From Bradyrhizobium sp. 139 (GTDB lineage Bacteria; Pseudomonadota; Alphaproteobacteria; Rhizobiales; Xanthobacteraceae), in assembly GCF_023074175.1 (NCBI RefSeq), contig NZ_JADPKS010000045.1, positions 1-64,000 on the forward strand: 64,000 nucleotides of DNA, written 5' to 3'. How positions within the stretch are numbered: position 1 is the stretch's first letter; every line of letters starts with the position of its first letter. This document shows positions 6,746-14,951 of this stretch, piece after piece. The translations under genes were made by a program, and so were the position numbers. The notes beneath the pieces are model-generated. The model was not told the origin of the DNA. It made no database searches and worked only from the letters and a program-made list of their open reading frames with translations.

Positions 6746-7822
6746 ATGAAGTTGCACGACATCGCCAAGCGCATGCCCGGCTGGTATGCGGCGCGCCGCT
6801 CGATCTACCTCAAATCGGCGCCCGGCCGCGGCAAGACCGAGACGCTGTCGCTCGCCCCGACCATCCTCGCCGCCAAGTATCCCGGCAAGAGCTTCGGGCT
6901 CGTCATCCTCAACGGCCCGCTGCTCACGCCCGGCGACGTGCTCGGCTATTTGATGCCGCGGCGCCTCGACAACGGCCGGCTCGAATCCGTCTTCACCGAT
7001 CCGTTCTGGTTCCGCACCCGTGAGGGCAAGCGGCTCGACGAATATGACGGCGGCGTCATCGTGGTCGACGAGGCCGACAAGATGGACACCGACCTGAAGA
7101 AGATCATGGGCGAGGCCGCGCTGTCCGGCCGGCTCGGGCCGCACTTCATCCCCGAGGGCTGGGTCATCTGGATGGCCGGCAACCGTGCCACCGACCGCTC
7201 CGGCTCCACCAAGGAGCTCGACCATCTGATCAACCGCCGGATGGAGATCGACGTCACCGACGACATCGAGGGCTGGCTGGAATGGGCCAGCGCCAACGGC
7301 CTGCTGCCGCTGACCCAAGCCTTCGCCGCGCAGAACCCGCAGATCGTCTTCACCGAAGGCGTGCCCGACAAACAAGGTGCGTGGTGCACGCCGCGCTCGC
7401 TGGCCGGCTGGGACCGTTACCTGCGCGAGGTAACCGGCGGCACCGAGAACATTCCGGACGATCCTCTGCTGGCGGAGGAAGCCAGCGGCATGATCGGCGT
7501 CGGCGGCTCCTCGCAATACTTCGCCTTCGTGCGGCTGGAGCGCGAGATGCCGCGGTTCGAGAAGATCGTCGCCGATCCCACCGGCACCAAGGTGCCCGAG
7601 AACAAGCCCGATGCGGCGATGCTGATCGCCTACAATCTGGCGCACCGCGTCTGCGACAAGACCATCAAGCCGGTCATCACCTATGTGCAGCGCCTGGAGA
7701 AGGAGTTCGCGATCACCTTCGCCAAGGCCGCCTGCACCCGCAACAGCGATCTCGTGATCCACCCCGCCATGCGCGAGTGGACCAGCAAGAACGCGTCGCT
7801 GCTGGCCGCGCTGAGCAGGTAG
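6746..7822 (+). CDS. MoxR-like AAA+ ATPase
   Basis: 358 residues. Walker A is SAPGRGKTE (about residues 24-32) and Walker B is GGVIVVDEADKM (about 102-113), followed by WVIWMAGNRATD as sensor 1. This fits the MoxR/YifB branch of AAA+ ATPases. Such ATPases usually act with a von Willebrand A partner as a chaperone or remodelling pair; the partner is encoded two genes downstream (8156-9415). Substrate unknown. The gene carries a perfect element palindrome at 7416-7435, read as YLREVT. Confidence 0.85.
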   Translation: MKLHDIAKRMPGWYAARRSIYLKSAPGRGKTETLSLAPTILAAKYPGKSFGLVILNGPLLTPGDVLGYLMPRRLDNGRLESVFTDPFWFRTREGKRLDEYDGGVIVVDEADKMDTDLKKIMGEAALSGRLGPHFIPEGWVIWMAGNRATDRSGSTKELDHLINRRMEIDVTDDIEGWLEWASANGLLPLTQAFAAQNPQIVFTEGVPDKQGAWCTPRSLAGWDRYLREVTGGTENIPDDPLLAEEASGMIGVGGSSQYFAFVRLEREMPRFEKIVADPTGTKVPENKPDAAMLIAYNLAHRVCDKTIKPVITYVQRLEKEFAITFAKAACTRNSDLVIHPAMREWTSKNASLLAALSR

Positions 7823-7938
7823 CCGGGCTGGGTGTAGGGCCGTCTCTCGCGACAATAACACTCAAAGCAGGGACTGGCCGCCCCTGCGCCCACCGTTACC
7901 CGACCAAGTAACCCTCGAACCCCGAGAGGACCGAACGC

Positions 7939-8166
7939 ATGGCACTGGGCGAATGGAAGATCACGCTCCGCGTGGACTTCGACGACAAGAAGAAGCCGGA
8001 GCTCATGACCCGATTGGCGATGCAGCTGGCGAAGGAGCTGCTCGGCTCCGCCACCCTGATCGCCGACAAGCGCAAGCCGCAGGTCGCGGTCGAGCATGGC
8101 GACATGTTCGCCGGCAACAAGGAAGTCGAGATGGTCGACGACGAGGAGGTGCTCGATGAAGTTTGA
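7939..8166 (+). CDS. Hypothetical small protein in the MoxR-VWA unit
   Basis: 75 residues with an acidic C-terminus (VEMVDDEEVLDEV). It lies between the ATPase and VWA genes and overlaps the latter by 11 bases. A 116-base gap with an element palindrome (7895-7913) and a CGAGAGG ribosome site precedes it. It may be an adaptor of the pair; this is inference from position only. Confidence 0.6.
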   Translation: MALGEWKITLRVDFDDKKKPELMTRLAMQLAKELLGSATLIADKRKPQVAVEHGDMFAGNKEVEMVDDEEVLDEV

Positions 8167-9415
8167 ACCCTGCGCACTCACGCCCACCCAGGAGAAGCTC
8201 TGGGACGATACCCGCACCGCGCTGCTGTGGTATTGCCCGGCGTTCTCGCACGTCTTCTACACCATGATGAACGAGGCCGGTTCGAAGCACACCGCGCTGT
8301 TCACCAAGGAGGTGCCGATCGCCGCGACCGACGGCGCCAACCTGCTGCTGAACCCGGATACGTTCTTCAAGTACAATCTCAGGGAGCGCTGCTTCGTCTG
8401 CGCCCACGAGATCATGCATTGCATCTGGGACCATATCGGCCTGATGCACCGCTTCCACAAGCGCGGCAAGGTCGCCTATCCCGACGGCACCGACCTGCCC
8501 TACCTGCCGAAGCTGATGAACGTGGCGACCGATCTGGTCATTAACGACCTCCTGATCAAGGTCGAGGGCCTCGCCTTCAACAAGGACTGGCTGCACGATA
8601 CCAATATCGCGACCTCGATGGATTCGGCGCTCGACGCCTACAAGAAGGTCTACGACGACAGCAACGGCGGCAAGGGCAAGGGGCCGAGCGGCGAGCACTT
8701 CGACGAGCACCTTGAGCCGGGTACCTCGCAAGGTAAGGACCCGACCTCGGCCGCCAGCGAGCGCAACGCGCTGAAATGGCAGACCGAGGTGGCGGCCGGC
8801 ATGAACGCCGCCCGTGCCCGCGGCAAGCTGCCGGCGGCGCTTGACCGCTGGTTCAACGACAACATCCTCAACCCGCAGGTCGACTGGCGCGACAAGATCC
8901 GCGGCCTGATGGCGCGCCGGCTCGGCGCCGACCGCTACGACTGGAAGAAGCCCGACAAGCGGCTGATCGTGCGGGACATCTACTACCCCGCCCGCTCCGG
9001 CTATGGCTGTGGCACCGTGGTGATCGGCGGCGACACCTCCGGCTCGATCAACGCCAAGACGCTCGACATGTTCTTTGCCGAGATCGCCGGCATCCTGGAG
9101 GACACCAAGCCGCAGCGGCTGGTCATCATGTGGTGCGACGCCAAGCTGCAACGGGTCGACGAGGCCGAGGAGGCCAGCGACCTCAATGTGATCCGCCACA
9201 AGGGCGCGCCCGGCGGCGGCGGCACCAAGTTCACTCCGGTGTTCGACGAGATCGCCGCGCTGGGGCTGGAGCCCGACGCGCTGGTTTTCTTGACTGACGG
9301 ACTCGGCACCTTCCCGAGCGCCGCGCCGAGCTATCCCGTGATTTGGGGGTCGATCTATCCGCAAGCGACCTATCCGTTCGGCGAGGTCGTCGACATTCCG
9401 CAACAAGCCGCCTGA
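8156..9415 (+). CDS. Metallopeptidase-like plus VWA-like protein (DUF2201 type)
   Basis: 419 residues from ATG 8156. The N-terminal part has CAHEIMHCIWDH (about residue 81), an HExxH zinc site. The C-terminal part has GGDTSGSI (about 290), the start of a MIDAS metal site, and later FLTDGLG. This two-part layout is that of the putative metallopeptidase/VWA-like families (DUF2201). It is a likely partner of the MoxR ATPase at 6746. Whether the HExxH site is proteolytic is not known. A degenerate element palindrome lies at 8721. Confidence 0.8.
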   Translation: MKFEPCALTPTQEKLWDDTRTALLWYCPAFSHVFYTMMNEAGSKHTALFTKEVPIAATDGANLLLNPDTFFKYNLRERCFVCAHEIMHCIWDHIGLMHRFHKRGKVAYPDGTDLPYLPKLMNVATDLVINDLLIKVEGLAFNKDWLHDTNIATSMDSALDAYKKVYDDSNGGKGKGPSGEHFDEHLEPGTSQGKDPTSAASERNALKWQTEVAAGMNAARARGKLPAALDRWFNDNILNPQVDWRDKIRGLMARRLGADRYDWKKPDKRLIVRDIYYPARSGYGCGTVVIGGDTSGSINAKTLDMFFAEIAGILEDTKPQRLVIMWCDAKLQRVDEAEEASDLNVIRHKGAPGGGGTKFTPVFDEIAALGLEPDALVFLTDGLGTFPSAAPSYPVIWGSIYPQATYPFGEVVDIPQQAA

Positions 9416-9440
9416 TCCCCTAACCCCACGAGGTAACGAC

Positions 9441-10157
9441 ATGCAGTCGGTCGTCGATCGGCCGTTGCGGGTGCTGGTCGCCTGCGAGTTCTCCGGCATC
9501 GTGCGCCGCGCCTTTGCTGCGCTCGGCCACGACGTCTGGTCCTGCGACCTGCTGGCAAGCGACGACCGCAGCAACCGGCACATTACCGGCGACGCCCGCA
9601 CCATCCTGCATTGGGGCTGGGACCTGCTCATGGTCGCCCATCCGCCCTGCACGCGGCTGTGTCTGTCCGGCGTGCGCTGGCTGCACGAGCCGCCCACCAA
9701 GCTCTCGACCGCGCATTACACCATCCGCGAGGTGGCGGCCTATGCCCGCATGAACCGCGAGCAGCGTCTCGCCTTCATGTGGGACGAGCTCGACAAGGGC
9801 GCGGAGCTGTTCTCCGCGTTCTGGAATGCCGACATCGACCACGGCATCCCGCGCATCTGCATCGAGAACCCGGTGATGCACGGCCACGCCAAGCAGCGCA
9901 TCCGCAACTACGCCGAGCTCGCCCAGTCGGTGCAGCCTTGGCAGTTCGGGCACGGCGAGTGCAAGCGCACCTGCTTCTGGCTGAAGAACCTGCCGAAGCT
10001 GACGCCCACCAACATCGTCGCCGGCCGCGCCCAGCGCATCCACGGGCTCGGCTCCAATGTCGACCGCCGGCACGAGCGCTCGAAGTTCTTCCCCGGCATC
10101 GCCGACGCGATGGCGGCGCAATGGGGCGGCCACGCCCTGCAGCAGCTCGCTGCATAA
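9441..10157 (+). CDS. C5-cytosine methyltransferase-like protein
   Basis: 238 residues. VLVACEFSGIVRRAF near the N-terminus looks like a Rossmann S-adenosylmethionine loop, HPPCTRLCLSG (about residue 66) like the catalytic Pro-Cys motif IV, and ENP (about 141) like motif VI of DNA cytosine-C5 methyltransferases. The protein is shorter than true C5 methyltransferases and a target recognition domain is not obvious. It could modify phage DNA or act on a nucleotide. ATG follows the junction motif CCACGAGGTAACGAC. Confidence 0.65.
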   Translation: MQSVVDRPLRVLVACEFSGIVRRAFAALGHDVWSCDLLASDDRSNRHITGDARTILHWGWDLLMVAHPPCTRLCLSGVRWLHEPPTKLSTAHYTIREVAAYARMNREQRLAFMWDELDKGAELFSAFWNADIDHGIPRICIENPVMHGHAKQRIRNYAELAQSVQPWQFGHGECKRTCFWLKNLPKLTPTNIVAGRAQRIHGLGSNVDRRHERSKFFPGIADAMAAQWGGHALQQLAA

Positions 10158-10172
10158 CCCCGAGAGGTAATC

Positions 10173-10535
10173 ATGGCTGAGATCAAGCGCGGCTCCGACG
10201 TCATCAACGGCGACCGCTACAAATACGACCTCCGGCTCTGCAAGCCGTCAGACGGTTGGGCGCAGCTCGATACGAGGCAGGACGCCCCCTACTACGGCAC
10301 TTGGGTCAACCCGGTGAAGCGCGAGCTGTTCAACTATTGTGAGGGCGATCTGACCCACACACTCTGCAGCGACGACGCCGATTTCACCACGTCGCTGCGC
10401 GCGTGCATCGATTGGAACAGGGAGCGCGACTACTTCATCGGCATCGACCCGTGCGGCGAAGAGACCATCCGCGCCGAGCTGATCCGCCTCGGCTTCGAGG
10501 CCGACCTGCACTGGCGCGCACTCACCAAACCATAA
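10173..10535 (+). CDS. Hypothetical protein
   Basis: 120 residues with several aromatic residues and Cys, no recognised domain. ATG follows CCCGAGAGGTAATC. Ends with a GCGCACTCAC copy (RALTKP). Likely cytosolic. Confidence 0.6.
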   Translation: MAEIKRGSDVINGDRYKYDLRLCKPSDGWAQLDTRQDAPYYGTWVNPVKRELFNYCEGDLTHTLCSDDADFTTSLRACIDWNRERDYFIGIDPCGEETIRAELIRLGFEADLHWRALTKP

Positions 10536-10560
10536 CACCCTCAGATAACCCAACGAGGTC

Positions 10561-11262
10561 ATGATGCCCGCCTTCAAGGACAGGACCATGTCCACCCTGC
10601 GCGAGAACATTCGCGAGCTCTACCAGCGCCGCAGTCGGATCGGCCGGCTGACGCTGACCCATGCGGAATACCTCGCCACGTTCGCCCCGCGCGAGGCGCG
10701 CCAGCTGTTCGTCGACATCGCGCCCTATGTCGGCAAGCCGGGTGGCGGCACCGCGCTGGCATGGTTGCATGGGGACGAGGTGGTGAAGTTCTGGATGTGG
10801 CGCGACTCCAGCAAGGACCGCCCTGCGCCTCCGGGTCTGGGCCAGCACTATCTGCAGCCCGACGCCCCGCTTGAGGTGATCGAGCGTATCAATACCTGGC
10901 TGGATCGCGGCGGCAACATCTCACGCGATTATGGCCGCGTCGTCGCGACACTGATCAAGCTCAACGAGCTCTGCAAGTCGCCGAGCCAGATCCGCTTCTT
11001 CTGGCCGTCGCTCATGCAGATCTGCGCCGAGAACGCGATGACCATGTCGCTGGTCAACGAGCTGCAGTCGATCCGCCCGCCGCAAGGGCTGACGTTACCT
11101 GCGGGGTTACAGCGCGCCTGCCGGCTCACCGCCGAGACGCTCGCGACCGTGGCGCTGCTCGACAAGAACACGCCGGAAGCCGACTACGGCGACGTCAACA
11201 TCGTCTGCACGGAAGGCCAGAAATACAACGAGCCGGATCTCGGCGACTATCACGGCATGTAA
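10561..11262 (+). CDS. Hypothetical helical protein
   Basis: 233 residues, mostly helical, no membrane segment. ATG 10561 follows a degenerate junction motif (CCCAACGAGGTC); an in-frame ATG at 10588 is an alternative start. A degenerate palindrome at 11094 is read as LPAGLQ. It closes a transcript, since a strong hairpin follows the stop. Function unknown. Confidence 0.6.
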   Translation: MMPAFKDRTMSTLRENIRELYQRRSRIGRLTLTHAEYLATFAPREARQLFVDIAPYVGKPGGGTALAWLHGDEVVKFWMWRDSSKDRPAPPGLGQHYLQPDAPLEVIERINTWLDRGGNISRDYGRVVATLIKLNELCKSPSQIRFFWPSLMQICAENAMTMSLVNELQSIRPPQGLTLPAGLQRACRLTAETLATVALLDKNTPEADYGDVNIVCTEGQKYNEPDLGDYHGM

Positions 11263-11263
11263 A

Positions 11264-11298
11264 AAGCCGGCGAGGATCTGGACCATCCTCGCCGGCTT
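11264..11298. terminator. Perfect 14-bp terminator-like hairpin
   Basis: AAGCCGGCGAGGAT (11264-11277) pairs perfectly with ATCCTCGCCGGCTT (11285-11298) around CTGGACC. It follows the preceding stop codon by one base. Only two T follow, so it is not a classic intrinsic terminator, but its stability and place fit an operon end. Confidence 0.65.
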
Positions 11299-11342
11299 GT
11301 AGTCCCCCACCCACAGGAGATGCGTGTGAACGCCCGCCCTAT

Positions 11343-13262
11343 ATGGGCGGCCCCGAATCTCGTGTCAATGGGACAATCAACGTGCGGACAGTCATCCTCG
11401 ATTTCGAAACCTACTACGACAAGGAGTACTCGCTCCGCAAAATGACGCCGGTCGAATACATTCTCGATCCGCGTTTCGAAAACATCCTCTGCGCCGTCAA
11501 GGAAGGCTGGCCGAGCAATCAGCCGACCTATTACGTCGACGGCGCCGATTTCGGCGATTGGGTCAAGGACGCCAAGCTCGATCAGTGCGTCGTGATCTCG
11601 TACAACGCGCTGTTCGACATGTGCATCCTGGCGTGGCGCTACGGCGTGGTGCCGAAGCTGATGGTCGACATGCTCGGCGTTGCCCGCGCCATGCTGGGTT
11701 ACCGCATGAGGTCACTGGCGCTGAAGGAAGTCGCGCGGCATCTGCAGCTGCAGGCCAAGGGCGACACCGTCCACAACGTCATCGGCATGAACCGCGAGGC
11801 GATCAAGGCCGCGGGGCTCTGGCAGGCTTACGCCAACTACTCGATGGGCGACGCCGACATTTGCGCGGGCGCCTATGACCTGCTGGTGCGCAGCGGCAAG
11901 TTCCCGATGAGCGAGCTGTTCGTGCTCGACATGGTGCTGCGCTGCGCCATCCAGCCGCGCTTCCGGCTCGACCAGAACCTGCTGTGCCAGCATCTCGGCG
12001 AAGTCCGCGCCAAGAAGGAAATGCTGCTGGCGCAAGCCATGCTGATCGGCGCCGACGCCGGCAAGAGCGACCTGATGTCAAACGACAAGTTCGCTGCCCT
12101 TCTGCGCGGGCACGGCTGCGAGCCGCCCACCAAGGTCTCGCCGCGCACCGGCCTGACGACCTACGCCTTCGCCAAGACCGACAAGGCGTTCATCGAGCTC
12201 GAAGAGCATCCCAACCCGGCGGTGCAGATCCTGGTGGCGGCGCGCGCCGGCCACAAGAGCACGCTGGAGGAATCCCGCTGCGAGCGCCTGCTCAAGATCT
12301 CGCAGCTTACCTGGCCGGGTAACGAGCAGGGCCTGATGCCGATCCCGCTCGGCTATGGCCGCGCCCACACCCACCGGCTCGGCGGCGAGTGGAAGCTGAA
12401 CCTGCAGAACCTGCCGCGGGGCGGCAACCTGCGCCGCGCACTCATCGCCCCGCCCGGTCACACCGTGCTGACCATCGACTCCGCGCAGATCGAAGCCCGC
12501 ATCACGGCATGGCTGTGCGGCCAGGACGACCTCGTGCAGGCGTTCGCCGACGGCGAGGACGTCTACTCGTCCTTCGCCAGCGAGATCTTCGGTTACCCCG
12601 TGGGTAAGAAAACCCACCCCAAAGAGCGCTTCATGGGCAAGACCTCGATCCTCGGCCTTGGTTTCCAGGTCGGCGGCGAGAAGTTTGCCAACACCATCGA
12701 GGTGCAGTCGGTGCTGCAGCTCGGCACCGAGATTCCAATGCCGCTCGAAGAGGCGATCCGGATCGTCCAGCTGTATCGCCGCAAGTACAGCAAAATTTCC
12801 GGAACGTGGAGCCAGCTCCAGACGTTGGGCATTCCCGTGCTCGCGGGAAATGGTGGCAGCTATTCGCTCGGCCCTTGTGTGTTCGAGAAAGGAGCCGTGT
12901 CCCTGCCGAGCGGCCTGAAGCTGTACTACGACGATCTCCATCAGGAGACCGGCGAGCGCGGCATGCAGTGGGTGTTTTCCTACGGCAGGGAGTTCCAGAA
13001 ACTCTACGGCGGCAAGCTGCTGGAGAACATCGTGCAGGCACTGGCCCGCATCGCGGTAATGGACGCCGCGGTGCGGATTCAGCGCCGCATCGCGTTGGCA
13101 ATGCAGGTGCACGACGAGTTGGTCTACATCGTCCCGAACCATCTGGTGGAGACGGTGCGGCAGATCGTCATGGAGGAAATGTGCCGGCGGCCCGCATGGG
13201 CGCCCGAGCTCCCGCTCGCAGCCGAGGTGGGAGTGGGCCTGTCCTACGGCGACGCCAAATAA
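11343..13262 (+). CDS. Phage DNA polymerase, family A
   Basis: 639 residues. The N-terminal part begins the 3'-5' exonuclease (ILDFETYYD). The polymerase part shows motif A (TIDSAQIEARITAW), motif B (ERFMGKTSILGLGFQVG) and motif C (MQVHDELVY). There is no 5' nuclease domain, as in many phage polymerases. It would replicate the element together with the primase-helicase at 20076. The start is uncertain: ATG 11343 lies inside the palindrome CCGCCCTATATGGGCGG without a clear ribosome site; GTG 11382 (VRTVILDF) fits the usual N-terminus, and a short out-of-frame leader from ATG 11320 or GTG 11326 has the best AGGAG. Two element palindromes lie inside (12306, 12591). Confidence 0.92.
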   Translation: MGGPESRVNGTINVRTVILDFETYYDKEYSLRKMTPVEYILDPRFENILCAVKEGWPSNQPTYYVDGADFGDWVKDAKLDQCVVISYNALFDMCILAWRYGVVPKLMVDMLGVARAMLGYRMRSLALKEVARHLQLQAKGDTVHNVIGMNREAIKAAGLWQAYANYSMGDADICAGAYDLLVRSGKFPMSELFVLDMVLRCAIQPRFRLDQNLLCQHLGEVRAKKEMLLAQAMLIGADAGKSDLMSNDKFAALLRGHGCEPPTKVSPRTGLTTYAFAKTDKAFIELEEHPNPAVQILVAARAGHKSTLEESRCERLLKISQLTWPGNEQGLMPIPLGYGRAHTHRLGGEWKLNLQNLPRGGNLRRALIAPPGHTVLTIDSAQIEARITAWLCGQDDLVQAFADGEDVYSSFASEIFGYPVGKKTHPKERFMGKTSILGLGFQVGGEKFANTIEVQSVLQLGTEIPMPLEEAIRIVQLYRRKYSKISGTWSQLQTLGIPVLAGNGGSYSLGPCVFEKGAVSLPSGLKLYYDDLHQETGERGMQWVFSYGREFQKLYGGKLLENIVQALARIAVMDAAVRIQRRIALAMQVHDELVYIVPNHLVETVRQIVMEEMCRRPAWAPELPLAAEVGVGLSYGDAK

Positions 13263-13280
13263 CCCCGAGGGGTAAACGCC

Positions 13281-13706
13281 ATGCCCAAGGCCGTCGCCAT
13301 GCGCAAGGAACGGCGGGCCGTGTTCAAGCTGTTCGTGGAGCTCTCACGCGAGCTCCGCGAAAGCGTCTACAACGGGCGCGACGACAAGGACTGGGATGAC
13401 ATCACCACCGTCGTCGTCGCCTGCGCCGTCGGTGTCGGCCACATCGAGGGCAAGCCGATGGGTGCGACCAAGATCGGGCACTACACCGACATCCCGCGCA
13501 CCACCGTGATGCGCAAGCTCAAGCGCCTCACCGAGATCGGCACCATCGCCGAAGTCCCCGGTCACGGTCGCGACCGCCCCTACAAGCTGGCGCTGATGAA
13601 GTGGCAGGACGCCAAGCCGGAACGAATCAACGGCTACCGCCGCGTCCTCGCCGAGGCGTATGGCGACCTCGAAGACCTGCTCGCCCCCAAAGAAACCCCC
13701 AAATAA
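13281..13706 (+). CDS. Winged-helix DNA-binding protein
   Basis: 141 residues. Residues about 60-95 (GATKIGHYTDIPRTTVMRKL, then LTEIGTIAEV) form a helix-turn-helix and wing like MarR or GntR-type regulators. The N-terminus is basic. It lies directly upstream of a palindrome-rich control region (13707-13994), which it may bind. ATG follows the junction motif CGAGGGGTAAAC. No catalytic or ligand domain. Confidence 0.7.
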   Translation: MPKAVAMRKERRAVFKLFVELSRELRESVYNGRDDKDWDDITTVVVACAVGVGHIEGKPMGATKIGHYTDIPRTTVMRKLKRLTEIGTIAEVPGHGRDRPYKLALMKWQDAKPERINGYRRVLAEAYGDLEDLLAPKETPK

Positions 13707-13994
13707 CCCTCGAACCGTGGAGCTACGGGATACGTCCAAAACGGACACCATGAAGCCCTCACAAGTCCAAAATGGACGATGGCAACATTGCGAATAGATG
13801 CCCCCAAATGGTCAAACTTCCCGACTTGTTAACCTTCAGGACACGCTCCGGAAACCTTGGTGAAACCTTTGAAATATATAGGGAATTTTCAGTCAACCCC
13901 TGTTGACTTCATCCCTAGATTGACTCATCTAGGTTTCGTAATTGTTGCGTGTTTGGGGCAGAAGTTGGAATTGGAATTGGGGAACTGCATCACC
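13707..13994. promoter_or_regulatory. Control region with four palindromes
   Basis: GTCC-AAAAC-GGAC (13734-13746) and GTCC-AAAAT-GGAC (13765-13777) are the same operator-like site repeated 31 bases apart, about three helical turns. AGTCAAC-CCCT-GTTGACT (13891-13908) and CCTAGAT-TGACTC-ATCTAGG (13914-13933) are two further inverted repeats, each overlapping a TTGACT that could be a -35 box. AT-rich DNA (13870-13890) lies between. No gene is supported here. The region separates two DNA-binding proteins and looks like a regulatory switch. Confidence 0.7.
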
Positions 13995-14456
13995 ATGAGA
14001 CCGACGACCAATACGCTGCCTTCGGACAGCGAAGAGACCGCCCACCTGCGGACCCGCGTCCGCGATCTGGAACTCGTGCTGGGGCTGCGCGACGAGAGTC
14101 TGGTGGCAACCTTCCGGCTCACGCCGGTCCTGAATAACGTGCTCGGCCTGCTTTTGAACGTGCCGGCGGTGACGCCCGAAATGGTGCGGCAGCGCCTGGA
14201 GATCGCGCACGACGCCAAGGTGGCGATCCACCGTCTGCGCAAGCACATGCTGCCCTACGGCATCACGGTGCAGTCGCGGCGCAATGTCGGTTACTGGCTC
14301 GACGACGAGGCCAAGATGAAGATCCGCGACATGATCCGCGAGCAGCTGGCCGGCGCGCCCGTGCCTCCGCATGTCGTCGTCGACAACACCACCGCCGCGC
14401 CGCAGCCCGCTGCGCCCGACGCCGTCGCCGAACTCCCGCGCGCTGCCAGCGCCTAA
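13995..14456 (+). CDS. OmpR-like winged-helix protein, stand-alone
   Basis: 153 residues from ATG 13995. The segment AKVAIHRLRKHMLPYGITV, then SRRNVGYWLDDEAK (about residues 75-110), resembles the recognition helix and wing of OmpR/PhoB C-terminal domains. There is no receiver domain; the N-terminus is a short coiled coil and the C-terminus is Ala/Pro-rich. Probably a phage transcription regulator. An open frame upstream to 13857 exists but would run through the operators, so I prefer 13995. Confidence 0.65.
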   Translation: MRPTTNTLPSDSEETAHLRTRVRDLELVLGLRDESLVATFRLTPVLNNVLGLLLNVPAVTPEMVRQRLEIAHDAKVAIHRLRKHMLPYGITVQSRRNVGYWLDDEAKMKIRDMIREQLAGAPVPPHVVVDNTTAAPQPAAPDAVAELPRAASA

Positions 14457-14480
14457 CACCCCCTTACCGAGATCAAGCAT

Positions 14481-14951
14481 ATGGACAGGCTGACGCCGCT
14501 CTGGCGCACGCGCTTCCTTGCCCTCGCGCGCAACGTCGGCGCGTGGAGCAAGGACCCCTCAACCAAAGTCGGCGCCGTGATTGTGCGGCCTGACCGCACC
14601 GTGGTCGCGGTGGGCTATAACGGCTTTCCGCGTGGCACCTTCGACCGCGAGGACTATCTCGCCGACCGGCCCGAGAAGATCCGGCGCACGGTGCATGCCG
14701 AGCTCAACGCGATCCTCACCGCCCGCGAGCCGCTGCAGGGCTGCACGCTGTTCGTCACCCCGCTGCATCCCTGCGCGGGCTGTGCCGGCGCCATCATCCA
14801 GTCGGGCATCAAGCGCGTCGTCGCCGAGCTCGCCAAGCCTGCGCACGCATCCTGGCTGTGCGACTTCGACTCGGCCCGCCGCATGTTCGACGAGAGCGAT
14901 GTCGAGGTCGAGCTCGTTACCCCCGAGCTCGTTACCCCGGAGGGTAAGTGA
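14481..14951 (+). CDS. dCMP deaminase
   Basis: 156 residues. Zinc and catalytic motifs are VHAELNAIL (His and Glu) and PLHPCAGCAGAI (two Cys), the deoxycytidylate deaminase signature; KDPSTKVGAVIV and GYNGFPRG are typical N-terminal motifs. It converts dCMP to dUMP for thymidylate supply during phage replication. The stop overlaps the next ATG. The last codons lie in an element palindrome (14931-14948), read as VTPEGK, preceded by a half copy read as VTPEL. Confidence 0.9.
   Translation: MDRLTPLWRTRFLALARNVGAWSKDPSTKVGAVIVRPDRTVVAVGYNGFPRGTFDREDYLADRPEKIRRTVHAELNAILTAREPLQGCTLFVTPLHPCAGCAGAIIQSGIKRVVAELAKPAHASWLCDFDSARRMFDESDVEVELVTPELVTPEGK

Noticed and set aside
5768..7861. Minus-strand open frame of 697 codons opposite the MoxR gene
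   Set aside because: Antisense shadow without domain motifs; all element genes are on the + strand.
13857..13994. Extension of the 13995 gene upstream to 13857
   Set aside because: It would read through two operator-like palindromes and has no ribosome site; ATG 13995 gives a sensible protein.
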